From Planctomycetota bacterium (GTDB lineage: Bacteria; Planctomycetota; SZUA-567; H5-PLA8), in NCBI GenBank assembly GCA_015075375.1, contig JABTUM010000001.1, positions 2,723,201 through 2,787,200 on the forward strand: 64,000 nucleotides of DNA, given 5' to 3'. The notes beneath the pieces are model-generated. The model made no database searches. It saw only the letters and a program-made list of their open reading frames with translations, and was not told the DNA's origin. Both the position numbers and the translations under genes were made by a program. The stretch's first letter is position 1. Every line of letters begins with the position of its first letter. Of this stretch, positions 19,141-26,466 are shown piece after piece.

Positions 19141-21504
19141 GTGCGTATGAAACGAATCCCGCGAACTCCGGCGCATCCGCGCGGCAGCGTGCTGATCTTC
19201 GCGCTGGTGCTGCTTACGCTGCTCTTCGCCATGGGCGCGGCGCTGATCTTCTTCGTGACGCAGCAGTCCCGCGCGGGCGCCAACGCGCTGCGCAACAGCG
19301 GCGGCGATACGCTGGTCGATTCGGCCGAGCACCACGCCATGCAGGCGATCCGCGGGAGCGTGCGGTTCTACGAAGCGGTGAGCCCCGACGGGATTTATTT
19401 CCCCGGGCCGTCCGCGGATACCGATCCGAACCACGCATTCCTGATCAGCAAGACGGATCCGATCCTGAATCAGCCGCAGCGCAGCATCTTCCGCGCCTTC
19501 GAATCGTTCCCCACGCACCAGGCGGTGGCGCCGACAGTCTCGGCCGTCGCCGGGGATTGGAAGGACGGGCACGCGTGGCTCTTCTGGAACGACGCGTCCG
19601 CTTATTGCGGCGCTCAGGCGCTGGAGACCAACGCCGGAACGCCACTGCGCTTCAGCGAGAGCACGCTGGCGTACTCGGCTTATCCCAACGGCGCGCTGCG
19701 CCAGTCGTTCGTGGGCGGCCCCGAACATGCCGGCCTTGCGCGCGCATGGCTGGTCAGCGCGGCAGCCACCGATTTCTACACCGCCGCCTTGCCTACGGTG
19801 AAGCCCACGCGGCCCAACGATCTGCGCGGCGAATACTACATCTGGGTCGCCGATCTGGACGGGAAGCTCTACGCCGATCCCAAAGAGTGGGGCCTCGACC
19901 CCGACTTCTTCAACGACGGCGTGGAGACCAACGAGCTTGCCGCAAAGGCAATCTTGAATCTGGTGAACACGTACGGGGCGTCTGCGGCCTGGGCGGGGAG
20001 TTACGGCGGCTGGATGCTGACGGGCGGCGAGATCGACGCGCTGTGGGCGCGCACGGCCGGCACCCCGTACGCCACGCCCGGCGATCTGGCGCTGTACTTG
20101 GCCCTCGCGGTCCCACCCAGCGGTTCGGGCGCCGCCGTCTGGGACTACTACCACAAGCGCTACGGCCTCGAACGCTACCTGACGCTCTACCGCGACCTCG
20201 ACACGGGCCTCACGCCTCCGACGCTGAAGTCCGGCGCGACGGAACTGAACATCAACACCGCGCCCTTCGAAGTGCTCGCCGCGGCGCTTTCGCGCGTGCC
20301 TCTGGTGGACGCTTATTTACCTACCAGCGCTCCTTCGGTGGCCGACAACGTGGCGAAGGCTTCGGCGCTGGCGGCGCGCATCGTCGCCAAACGTCCGTTC
20401 TTGTGCCGCATGGACTTCGAAGACTTCCTCGCTGCGCAGTTGCCCGGCGATCCGGCCGATGCGGCGACGCCGCTGGGGATGATCGCCGCGGCTTTCCCCA
20501 AGCGCCAGGAACTGGCCGCGCCGGCCGAAGCGTACTACCTCGATCTCGACGACGTGGAGCCGTACAAGTCGAACCCCGCGCAGCTCATTCTGGACAATCC
20601 GATCTACGCGAACGTGCACACGGTAGCGCGGATGCAAGCGCGCTTTACTTTCTTTGCGCAACTCGATGCGGCGACCGGCTACGACCGCGCGTTCGCGGAA
20701 CTCACGCCCGCCGCCTTTAACAACCTGCTGAACGCGACGAGCGGCAAGCGCCGCGACGGGACGTACGGGTACAGCTACTACAGCTTTCGCGACGTATCGG
20801 TGCCCTTCCGTTACACAGTCGGGCCGGACACGTTCATACCGAAATTTGAGTACAACCTGATTACCGATGTAGACATCGGAGGTGGAATCAACACCTACCG
20901 TATCAATGGGGTCGATCCCCTGGTTCATACGGAAGCAGCCGAACTAGCTGCATGGCATGCGACCAATGGATCTGGGTATTACGAGATGCATTTCGGTTCA
21001 CACGACGATGATCAGGTCTACGCCTATGGCAGCGCCGTTCCACCTCCGGCGTTTCCGGCAACTGAGGTACTGATAGTCGGCCCTGGACTCAATGGAACTG
21101 TAGAAACGCCAGATGCAACTACGGAAGGTGATGGAGACGATGTTCCAGGAACAACCATGACTGGTATTGTGGACGGTCCTGATCTCATTTGTAACTCAAC
21201 CGTGCACGGTCCTATTCGCGGCTACAGAATTTCGTTTGATGTTCCAATTACAACTCCGGTGCCTACTCGTACCTCCGGTCCTGATGCCAACGGCGACGTA
21301 GCCTGGGCTCCGCGCTTCGGCTTCCGCTCGCGCTTCTTCGCCATCTACACCCTCGCGCGGCCGATCATCGACGTCCAGGCCAACGTGCCCACGTACGGCG
21401 CCGCGCAGCGCAGCGAGATCGTCTACGACGCGCTGCGCGATACGGTCCTTTTCCGCCGCGAACCGGCCACCGAAAAGCGAACCCTCGGCGATCCCACGCC
21501 GTAA
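19141..21504 (+). CDS. GspK-like large minor pseudopilin
   Basis: 787 aa, more than twice a typical GspK (about 320 aa). The N-terminus RGSVLIFALVLLTLLFAMG provides the membrane helix; as in GspK, Glu5 is absent. The diagnostic ELNINTAPFEVLAAAL, near residue 368, matches the GspK helical-domain motif (usually INLNTA). The large remainder includes aromatic, Tyr-rich segments. From about 20,845 to 21,290 the codons change sharply (GGA, GGT, CCA, ACT, AGA become common) without breaking the frame. The start is GTG 19141 or ATG 19147; neither has a strong SD. It ends the operon; a hairpin of 5-bp arms lies at 21525-21540. Confidence 0.8.
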   Translation: MRMKRIPRTPAHPRGSVLIFALVLLTLLFAMGAALIFFVTQQSRAGANALRNSGGDTLVDSAEHHAMQAIRGSVRFYEAVSPDGIYFPGPSADTDPNHAFLISKTDPILNQPQRSIFRAFESFPTHQAVAPTVSAVAGDWKDGHAWLFWNDASAYCGAQALETNAGTPLRFSESTLAYSAYPNGALRQSFVGGPEHAGLARAWLVSAAATDFYTAALPTVKPTRPNDLRGEYYIWVADLDGKLYADPKEWGLDPDFFNDGVETNELAAKAILNLVNTYGASAAWAGSYGGWMLTGGEIDALWARTAGTPYATPGDLALYLALAVPPSGSGAAVWDYYHKRYGLERYLTLYRDLDTGLTPPTLKSGATELNINTAPFEVLAAALSRVPLVDAYLPTSAPSVADNVAKASALAARIVAKRPFLCRMDFEDFLAAQLPGDPADAATPLGMIAAAFPKRQELAAPAEAYYLDLDDVEPYKSNPAQLILDNPIYANVHTVARMQARFTFFAQLDAATGYDRAFAELTPAAFNNLLNATSGKRRDGTYGYSYYSFRDVSVPFRYTVGPDTFIPKFEYNLITDVDIGGGINTYRINGVDPLVHTEAAELAAWHATNGSGYYEMHFGSHDDDQVYAYGSAVPPPAFPATEVLIVGPGLNGTVETPDATTEGDGDDVPGTTMTGIVDGPDLICNSTVHGPIRGYRISFDVPITTPVPTRTSGPDANGDVAWAPRFGFRSRFFAIYTLARPIIDVQANVPTYGAAQRSEIVYDALRDTVLFRREPATEKRTLGDPTP

Positions 21505-21559
21505 GGACACCGGATTCGCGCGCGACCGCTACTCTGCGGTGGCGCATCGTTGACAATAC

Positions 21560-21575
21560 TGATATATTATAATCA
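21560..21575. promoter_or_regulatory. Putative Zur-type operator upstream of the zinc uptake operon
   Basis: The plus strand reads TGATATATTATAATCA. On the minus strand its core TTATAATATA equals the centre of the gammaproteobacterial Zur box (TGTTATAATATAACA as known from E. coli). It lies 43 bp before znuA ATG, in an AT-rich patch inside GC-rich DNA. A TTGACA at 21550-21555 is adjacent, but the nearest TATAAT (21568-21573) is only 12 bp away, so the promoter itself is unclear. Zur-mediated repression under zinc sufficiency is inferred. Confidence 0.5.
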
Positions 21576-21617
21576 TTAAGCCTCGGCCACGCAGGCGAGG
21601 CATGGCTTTGTGGCGAG

Positions 21618-22574
21618 ATGCGCATGAGTTCCAAATCGTCGTGGCCGTTGCTGCTGCTGGGCGGAACGGTGTTGCTGGCTGCCGCCGTAGCGGCGTACTT
21701 CGCGGGGCGGCCGTCCGCCGGACGCAAGGCCGAACGGCTCACCGTTTGCACGCACCTCTTCGCGCTGCACGAATGGGCCGCACGGGTCGCCGGTCCGGAC
21801 GCCGACGCGGTGTTGCTCGAAGGCAGCGGCGGCGATCCGCACACCTTCTCGCTTAATCCGGCCGACGCGACCCAGATCGCGCGCGCGCACGTCCTGCTCT
21901 TGATCGGGCTCGACTTCGACGCTTGGGCCGAGCGCGCGGTGGAGAACGCGCCCGGAGGCATCCAGGTCTGGGAGGCTCGCGCGTGGGTCAAGCTGCGTGA
22001 AATGGGCGAAGCGGACGACCACGCGCATCACGATCATGCGCACGACCATCACCACCATCACGGGCACGAAGATCCGCACCTCTGGCTCGATCCAGACCGC
22101 GCGGCGAAGGTCGTCGAAGAACTGGGCGCGCGCTTCGGGACGCTCGACCCGTCGCACGCCGAAGGCTACCGGCAGCGCGCCGCCGCATACGCCGCCGAAC
22201 TGCGCGCGTGCGGAAAGGAAATCGACGAACTGGCCCAGCAGGTGAACGGACGGCTGCTGGTTGTTTTCCACGATGCGTACGGATACCTCTTCGACCGTTT
22301 GGGCCTCAAGCTGTCCGGTACGATCCAGACCAGTCCCGGCGTCGAACCCACGCCGCGCGATGTGACCGAAGCTTTGGCGAAGCTGCGCGAGATCGGGCAG
22401 AAGGTCGTCTTCGCCGAGCCCGGCAATCAGGCGGCGGCGGAAGCGATCGCGCGCGAGCTGGGCGGCCCGGTGGTGCTCCTCGATCCGCTCGAATCCACCG
22501 GCTTCGCGCCGGGGCAGTCGTACCTGGATCGCCTGCGCGCGAACTTGGCGAAGCTGAAGGAACACCTCCCATGA
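21618..22574 (+). CDS. znuA: Zinc/manganese ABC transporter substrate-binding protein (ZnuA-like)
   Basis: 318-aa cluster A-I binding protein of a metal importer. An N-terminal membrane/signal segment (SWPLLLLGGTVLLAAAVAAY) precedes LTVCTHLFALHEWAARVAG. GGDPHTFSLNPADATQIARA supplies the first metal His. A His-rich loop at about 135-155 (DHHHHHGHEDPHLWLDP) supplies further ligands and suggests zinc rather than manganese. VVFHDAYGYLFDRLGL and VVFAEPGNQ supply the remaining ligand positions. The stop overlaps the ATPase ATG (ATGA). No lipobox Cys was obvious, so it may be membrane-anchored through its N-terminal helix. Confidence 0.9.
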   Translation: MRMSSKSSWPLLLLGGTVLLAAAVAAYFAGRPSAGRKAERLTVCTHLFALHEWAARVAGPDADAVLLEGSGGDPHTFSLNPADATQIARAHVLLLIGLDFDAWAERAVENAPGGIQVWEARAWVKLREMGEADDHAHHDHAHDHHHHHGHEDPHLWLDPDRAAKVVEELGARFGTLDPSHAEGYRQRAAAYAAELRACGKEIDELAQQVNGRLLVVFHDAYGYLFDRLGLKLSGTIQTSPGVEPTPRDVTEALAKLREIGQKVVFAEPGNQAAAEAIARELGGPVVLLDPLESTGFAPGQSYLDRLRANLAKLKEHLP

Positions 22575-23488
22575 GTGCCGCGCCCGTACCCGTACCCGCA
22601 CCGGCCTCCTCCGCCGCGCCCGCGCCGGCCGCGGCCGAACACGTTATCGAGTTCACCCAAGTCAGCTTCGCGTACGCGAAAGGCGCCGCGGTGCTCGAGA
22701 AGGTGAATTTCCACGTTCATGCCGGCGAGTTCCTGGGCGTCATCGGGCCCAACGGAGGCGGCAAGACCACGCTGCTCAAGCTGGTGCTCGGTTTGCTCGA
22801 GCCCACGTCGGGAACGGTCCGCGTGCTGGGCCGCGATCCGGCGGCGCTGGGGCGCGAACGCCGCCGCGTCGGCTACGTGCCGCAGGACACGGGCATCCGG
22901 CAGCGCTTTCCCGCCTCGGTGCTGGACGTGGCGCTGATGGGCACCTACGGCGCGCTGGGGCTGTTTCGGCGTCCCGGCGAAGCCGAACGCGAAGCGGCGC
23001 TGAAGGCCATCGCCGATGTGGGGCTGCAAGGGCTCGAAGAACGCCCCGCCTGGAAGCTCAGCGGCGGACAGCAGCAGCGTCTGGCCATCGCCCGCGCGCT
23101 CATCTCCGATCCGCGTATCGTTCTGCTCGACGAACCCACCAGCGGGCTTGACACCGGCGGGCAGGCGCGCCTCTTCGCACTGCTCGAACGGATCAAGAGC
23201 GACCGCAACCTGACGGTGGTGATGGTAAGCCACGACGTTACCGCCATGGCGCACTACACCGACCAACTCGCCTGCCTGAATCGCACGCTGCACTGGCACG
23301 ACCGCAGCGAACTGATCACCGAGCATGTCCTCAACCACGTCTACGGCTGCGAACTCGACGCCTTCTTCCTGAAGCATCACGAACATCTCGAAGAATTTCA
23401 CGGCGACGGCGGCTCCGCCGAGCACGCGCACGGCCCGCATTGCGACCACCATCATCCCGCGGCGAAACCGCCCGAGCCGGGCGCATGA
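22571..23488 (+). CDS. znuC: Zinc/manganese ABC transporter ATPase (ZnuC-like)
   Basis: 305-aa ATPase with an Ala/Pro-rich N-terminal extension (about 1-22). Motifs are Walker A GPNGGGKTT, Q-loop YVPQDT, signature [15 protein letters not shown], Walker B IVLLDEPTSGLD and H-loop VSHD. GYVPQ and the FPASVLDVALMG stretch fit the metal-uptake branch. The last about 40 residues are His-rich (HHEHLEEFHGDGG, then HGPHCDHHHP), which may bind metal in the cytoplasm. ATG 22571 overlaps the znuA stop, and its own stop overlaps the permease ATG (ATGA). Confidence 0.91.
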   Translation: MSAAPVPVPAPASSAAPAPAAAEHVIEFTQVSFAYAKGAAVLEKVNFHVHAGEFLGVIGPNGGGKTTLLKLVLGLLEPTSGTVRVLGRDPAALGRERRRVGYVPQDTGIRQRFPASVLDVALMGTYGALGLFRRPGEAEREAALKAIADVGLQGLEERPAWKLSGGQQQRLAIARALISDPRIVLLDEPTSGLDTGGQARLFALLERIKSDRNLTVVMVSHDVTAMAHYTDQLACLNRTLHWHDRSELITEHVLNHVYGCELDAFFLKHHEHLEEFHGDGGSAEHAHGPHCDHHHPAAKPPEPGA

Positions 23489-24372
23489 GCGCTCCAATCA
23501 GCTACTGGCAGGCGGTGGCCGAAACGCCGTTGCTGCTGCGTGGAGCGTGCGCCGGTGCGCTGGTGGGTTTGGCTTGCGCCTGTCTATCTCCGTTCGTGGT
23601 GCTGCGGCGGCTGGCCTTCGTCGGCGACGGGATGGCGCACGCGGCCTTCGGCGGTTTGGGGCTGGGACTGTTTCTGATTGCCGGGAGCCGCGCCGACGAT
23701 CCGCTGGTGCAGTTGATCATGCTGGGCTTCTGCCTCGTGCTCGCCGTGGCAGTAGGGCGCGCGACGCGGCAACGCGAGAGCGGGCGCGAAGAGGGCAAAC
23801 TCGCCGCCGACAGCGCTATCGGCATCGCCTTCGCCGTCAGCATGGCGCTGGGCGCGCTGCTGATTACCCTCCGCCAGCGCCGCGAACCGCAGTACAAAGC
23901 CGGGTGGGAGGGCTACCTTTTCGGAAGTCTCTTGACCATCGGCGAAAGCCAGGTCTGGATCACCTTCGCGCTCGCGGGGGCCGTGCTGCTGGCGCTGGTG
24001 CTGTTCCACAAAGAGCTGACGTTCTACACCTATGACGAGACGCTGGCCGAGCTGAGCGGCCTGCCGGTCGGGTTCCTGCACTACTTGTTCCTGGCGCTGC
24101 TGGTGCTGACGGTGGTCGTCTCGGCGCGGATCGTCGGGATCGTGCTGGTCAGTTCCTCGCTGGTGCTCCCCGGCGTGGCCGGACTGGCGCTCGCGCAGCG
24201 TCTGCCTGTGGCCGTCTGCATCGCCGGTGCGATCGGCGTGCTCAGCTATCAGGTGGGGCTCTACGCGTCATTCACCTGGAACATTCCGCCCGGCGCGGCG
24301 GTGGTGCTGGTGCAGTTCGCCTGCGTCGTGGCGGCGCAAGCCGTGCGCGTCGCGCGAGGCGCGACGAATTAA
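23485..24372 (+). CDS. znuB: Zinc/manganese ABC transporter permease (ZnuB-like)
   Basis: 295-aa polytopic permease of the ABC-3 family with about eight hydrophobic segments. The family pattern is clear: SPFVVLRRLAFVGDGMAHAAFGG near the N-terminus, and ARIVGIVLVSSSLVLPGVAG late in the protein, which is the ABC-3 coupling region. ATG 23485 overlaps the ATPase stop by 4 nt. With znuA and znuC it completes a high-affinity metal importer under the proposed Zur site at 21560. Confidence 0.92.
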   Translation: MSAPISYWQAVAETPLLLRGACAGALVGLACACLSPFVVLRRLAFVGDGMAHAAFGGLGLGLFLIAGSRADDPLVQLIMLGFCLVLAVAVGRATRQRESGREEGKLAADSAIGIAFAVSMALGALLITLRQRREPQYKAGWEGYLFGSLLTIGESQVWITFALAGAVLLALVLFHKELTFYTYDETLAELSGLPVGFLHYLFLALLVLTVVVSARIVGIVLVSSSLVLPGVAGLALAQRLPVAVCIAGAIGVLSYQVGLYASFTWNIPPGAAVVLVQFACVVAAQAVRVARGATN

Positions 24373-24419
24373 AAGGCAAAAGCCAAATTTCAAAAAGGGC
24401 CGGAGCGGCCGCAATCCGT

Positions 24420-25307
24420 CTACGCCCCTTCAACCCCGGCCTGATTCCGATACCGCAGCGGGCTCACGCGATAGTGCGCTTTGAACTGGCGGCTGAAGAA
24501 ATGCTGGCTGGAAAAGCCGCAGGCTTCGGCAACTTCGCGCACGGTGGGCGCCACGCCGGCGGGATGCTCCTTCAATAGCCGCAGGGCCAAGCGCAACCGC
24601 GCTTCGACGAGGTAGCGCTTCAGGCTGCGGCCCAAGGTGCGCACGCAAAGCGCATGGAGATGCCCGGGCGAAAGCTCCAATTGAGCGGCCAAGTCGGCGA
24701 CGCGCCAAGCGCGGGCCGGATCGGCATCGACGAGCGCGCGCAATCGTTCGACGCGCGCATCCTGCGTGCGCAGCGGACGCAGGAGCGTGCGCTCTTGCGT
24801 ATCCCGGGCCGAGGCCTTATGCGCGAATCGCGCCAGCTCGGCGATCAGATCCAGCAGCCAGCGTTCCCAAAGGTAGAGCTCGCCGGCCGCGCCGGCCTTG
24901 CCCTTCGGCTGCGCGGCGTAGACCTTGCGCACGCCCGGTGCTTCGCGCGCGGAAAAGGTGAGCGGTACGAACGAGGGCGCGCCGGACGGCTGCAAAAAGG
25001 CCGGCACGCGCGGCGCGACCGATCGAAACGCGAAGTGCGTGTAACGCAGCACTAATCCCGGACGCGTCTCGTCGATCCAGGCCGGCGTGTGCGGCGGGAG
25101 CAGCGCGAAGCTTCCGGCGGGCGCGATCAGGCGCCGCCCGTCGCGCAGGGTCCAGGTCGCCTCGCCGCCGCGAACCCAGAAGAGATCGTAGTCGGGGAAG
25201 AGGTGCAGAATCGGGAGCTTGCCCGGCGTATTGACGTACTCGCCGGCTCCGCCGCTGAGGTGCGGCACGCCGGCGGGGAAGGGGAGCCACAAGCGGTCGG
25301 CGGACAT
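24420..25307 (-). CDS. AraC-family transcriptional regulator
   Basis: 295 aa. The N-terminal cupin-type sensing domain (about 25-130) contains LFPDYDLFWVRGG and GSFALLPPHTPAWI. The C-terminal double helix-turn-helix (about 190-290) includes WRVADLAAQLELSPGHLHAL and the second-helix signature VAEACGFSSQHFFSRQFKAHY followed by SPLRYR. It is divergent from the PhyH-like gene at 25441 across 133 bp and is the best candidate to control it. The effector is unknown; such cupin-AraC proteins often sense sugars or small metabolites. Confidence 0.9.
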   Translation of the reverse strand: MSADRLWLPFPAGVPHLSGGAGEYVNTPGKLPILHLFPDYDLFWVRGGEATWTLRDGRRLIAPAGSFALLPPHTPAWIDETRPGLVLRYTHFAFRSVAPRVPAFLQPSGAPSFVPLTFSAREAPGVRKVYAAQPKGKAGAAGELYLWERWLLDLIAELARFAHKASARDTQERTLLRPLRTQDARVERLRALVDADPARAWRVADLAAQLELSPGHLHALCVRTLGRSLKRYLVEARLRLALRLLKEHPAGVAPTVREVAEACGFSSQHFFSRQFKAHYRVSPLRYRNQAGVEGA

Positions 25308-25440
25308 GCGTGCACCTGAGATTAGTGCAAAAAATAGACGATGGCTCTAAAGACTCCGTTTCTCGAATACGGTAATGTTTTCGGGAACGCAAGGGCCAAA
25401 CGACGCATCGGCCCGCAACCGCCCACCGGAGGAACCGACC

Positions 25441-26184
25441 ATGTCCCTGTCCGCCCCGCAGCGCGAAGCCTACGACCGCGAAGGCTACCTCGTCGTCGAC
25501 CGCGTGCTCGAACCCGCGCGCCGCGAGGAACTCAGCCGCCGCGTCTGGGACTTGGTCCACGCCGCGGAGGAGGGCCGCCAGAGCAAAGAGCGCGTGCTCT
25601 TCGAACCCGGCGCCGCTGCCGTAGCCACGGCCGTCAAGCCCGCGATCCGCAAGCTCAGCAGCCTGGTCGCCGAGGGCGAATTCTTCCAGCAGATCGCGCG
25701 CGATCCGTTCATTCTGGATCTCGTCGCCGAGATGACCGGCGGCGCGAAGTCGATCTACCTGTACAACGATCAGGTCTTCCTGAAGCCTGCCTTCTGCGGG
25801 AGCGAGAAGCCGCTGCACCAGGATAACAGCTACTTCCGCGTCACGCCGCACTCGCACGGCGTGACCTGCTGGGTCGCCATCGACGAAGCGACCGAAGAGA
25901 ACGGCTGCCTCAACTACATTCCGGGGAGCCACAAACTGGGCTTGGTGAAGCACCGCGAGATTCCGCAGACGCCGCACCACGTGCCCGATGTCGATTTCCC
26001 GCTGGGCCGCGAAGTGCCCGCACCCGTTCCGGCCGGCGGCGCGGTTTTTCACCACCTGCTCTGCATGCACAGCAGCAAGGCCAATCAGAGTCCGCACCCG
26101 CGCCGCGCTTGGGCGCTGCATTACGTCAACGGCGCCGCCGCCTGTCCTTCGCGGAAGTTCGAAGAGATGTTCCGCGTCAGGTAA
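25441..26184 (+). CDS. Phytanoyl-CoA dioxygenase (PhyH)-like Fe(II)/2-oxoglutarate oxygenase
   Basis: 247 aa, double-stranded beta-helix oxygenase. The opening QREAYDREGYLVVDRVL is the PhyH start. The iron-binding HxD is in LHQDNSYF (about 121-128), and the distal His is probably in HHLLCMHSS, ahead of a basic region (PHPRRAWALHYVNG) that would bind 2-oxoglutarate. TEENGCLNYIPGSHKLG is another family hallmark. GGAGGAA at 25428-25434 supports ATG 25441. The substrate is not predictable. A second member begins at 63625. The AraC gene on the other side of the promoter region probably regulates it. Confidence 0.9.
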   Translation: MSLSAPQREAYDREGYLVVDRVLEPARREELSRRVWDLVHAAEEGRQSKERVLFEPGAAAVATAVKPAIRKLSSLVAEGEFFQQIARDPFILDLVAEMTGGAKSIYLYNDQVFLKPAFCGSEKPLHQDNSYFRVTPHSHGVTCWVAIDEATEENGCLNYIPGSHKLGLVKHREIPQTPHHVPDVDFPLGREVPAPVPAGGAVFHHLLCMHSSKANQSPHPRRAWALHYVNGAAACPSRKFEEMFRVR

Positions 26185-26202
26185 GCAGGGCGGTAATCGG
26201 GA

Positions 26203-26270
26203 AACGGTGAACCGTAAGCGGTAACGACCGGGCCGAAGGGGCCTGACGTTACCGTTTGCCGTTTACCGTT
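26203..26270. repeat. 24-bp imperfect inverted repeat after the PhyH gene
   Basis: Arms 26203-26226 and 26247-26270 match at 20 of 24 positions when one is inverted, with a 20-bp spacer. Each arm is built from degenerate CGGTAAACGGCAAACGG-like units. On transcription it would form a long hairpin 18 bp past the oxygenase stop, so it could act as a terminator or mRNA end. Related GGCAAACGGCA units occur after the genes ending at 55974 and 62389. Confidence 0.7.
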
Positions 26271-26466
26271 CGCTTCGCCCTACGATTCCTTCCCGATCCA
26301 TTTTTCGGTCTGCCTTCCGATCCTCCCGCGACACGGATAGATAAGTTGCTTTCCGGAATTGTCGCAGGCCCGCCTTGACAGCGGCATCTTATAACGGGTA
26401 GGTTGCACCGCCCTAAAGCGATCGGCCAGCAGACAACTTATTGTGGGGCATGGATTTAAAGCAATC

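Noticed and set aside
21550..21573. TTGACA and TATAAT as a sigma-70 promoter before znuA
   Set aside because: The two boxes are only 12 bp apart, well short of about 17 bp; TATAAT here is better explained as part of the Zur-like site.
21618..24372. Manganese (MntABC-type) rather than zinc assignment
   Set aside because: Not excluded, but the long His-rich loop of the binding protein, the His tail of the ATPase and the Zur-like site favour zinc.
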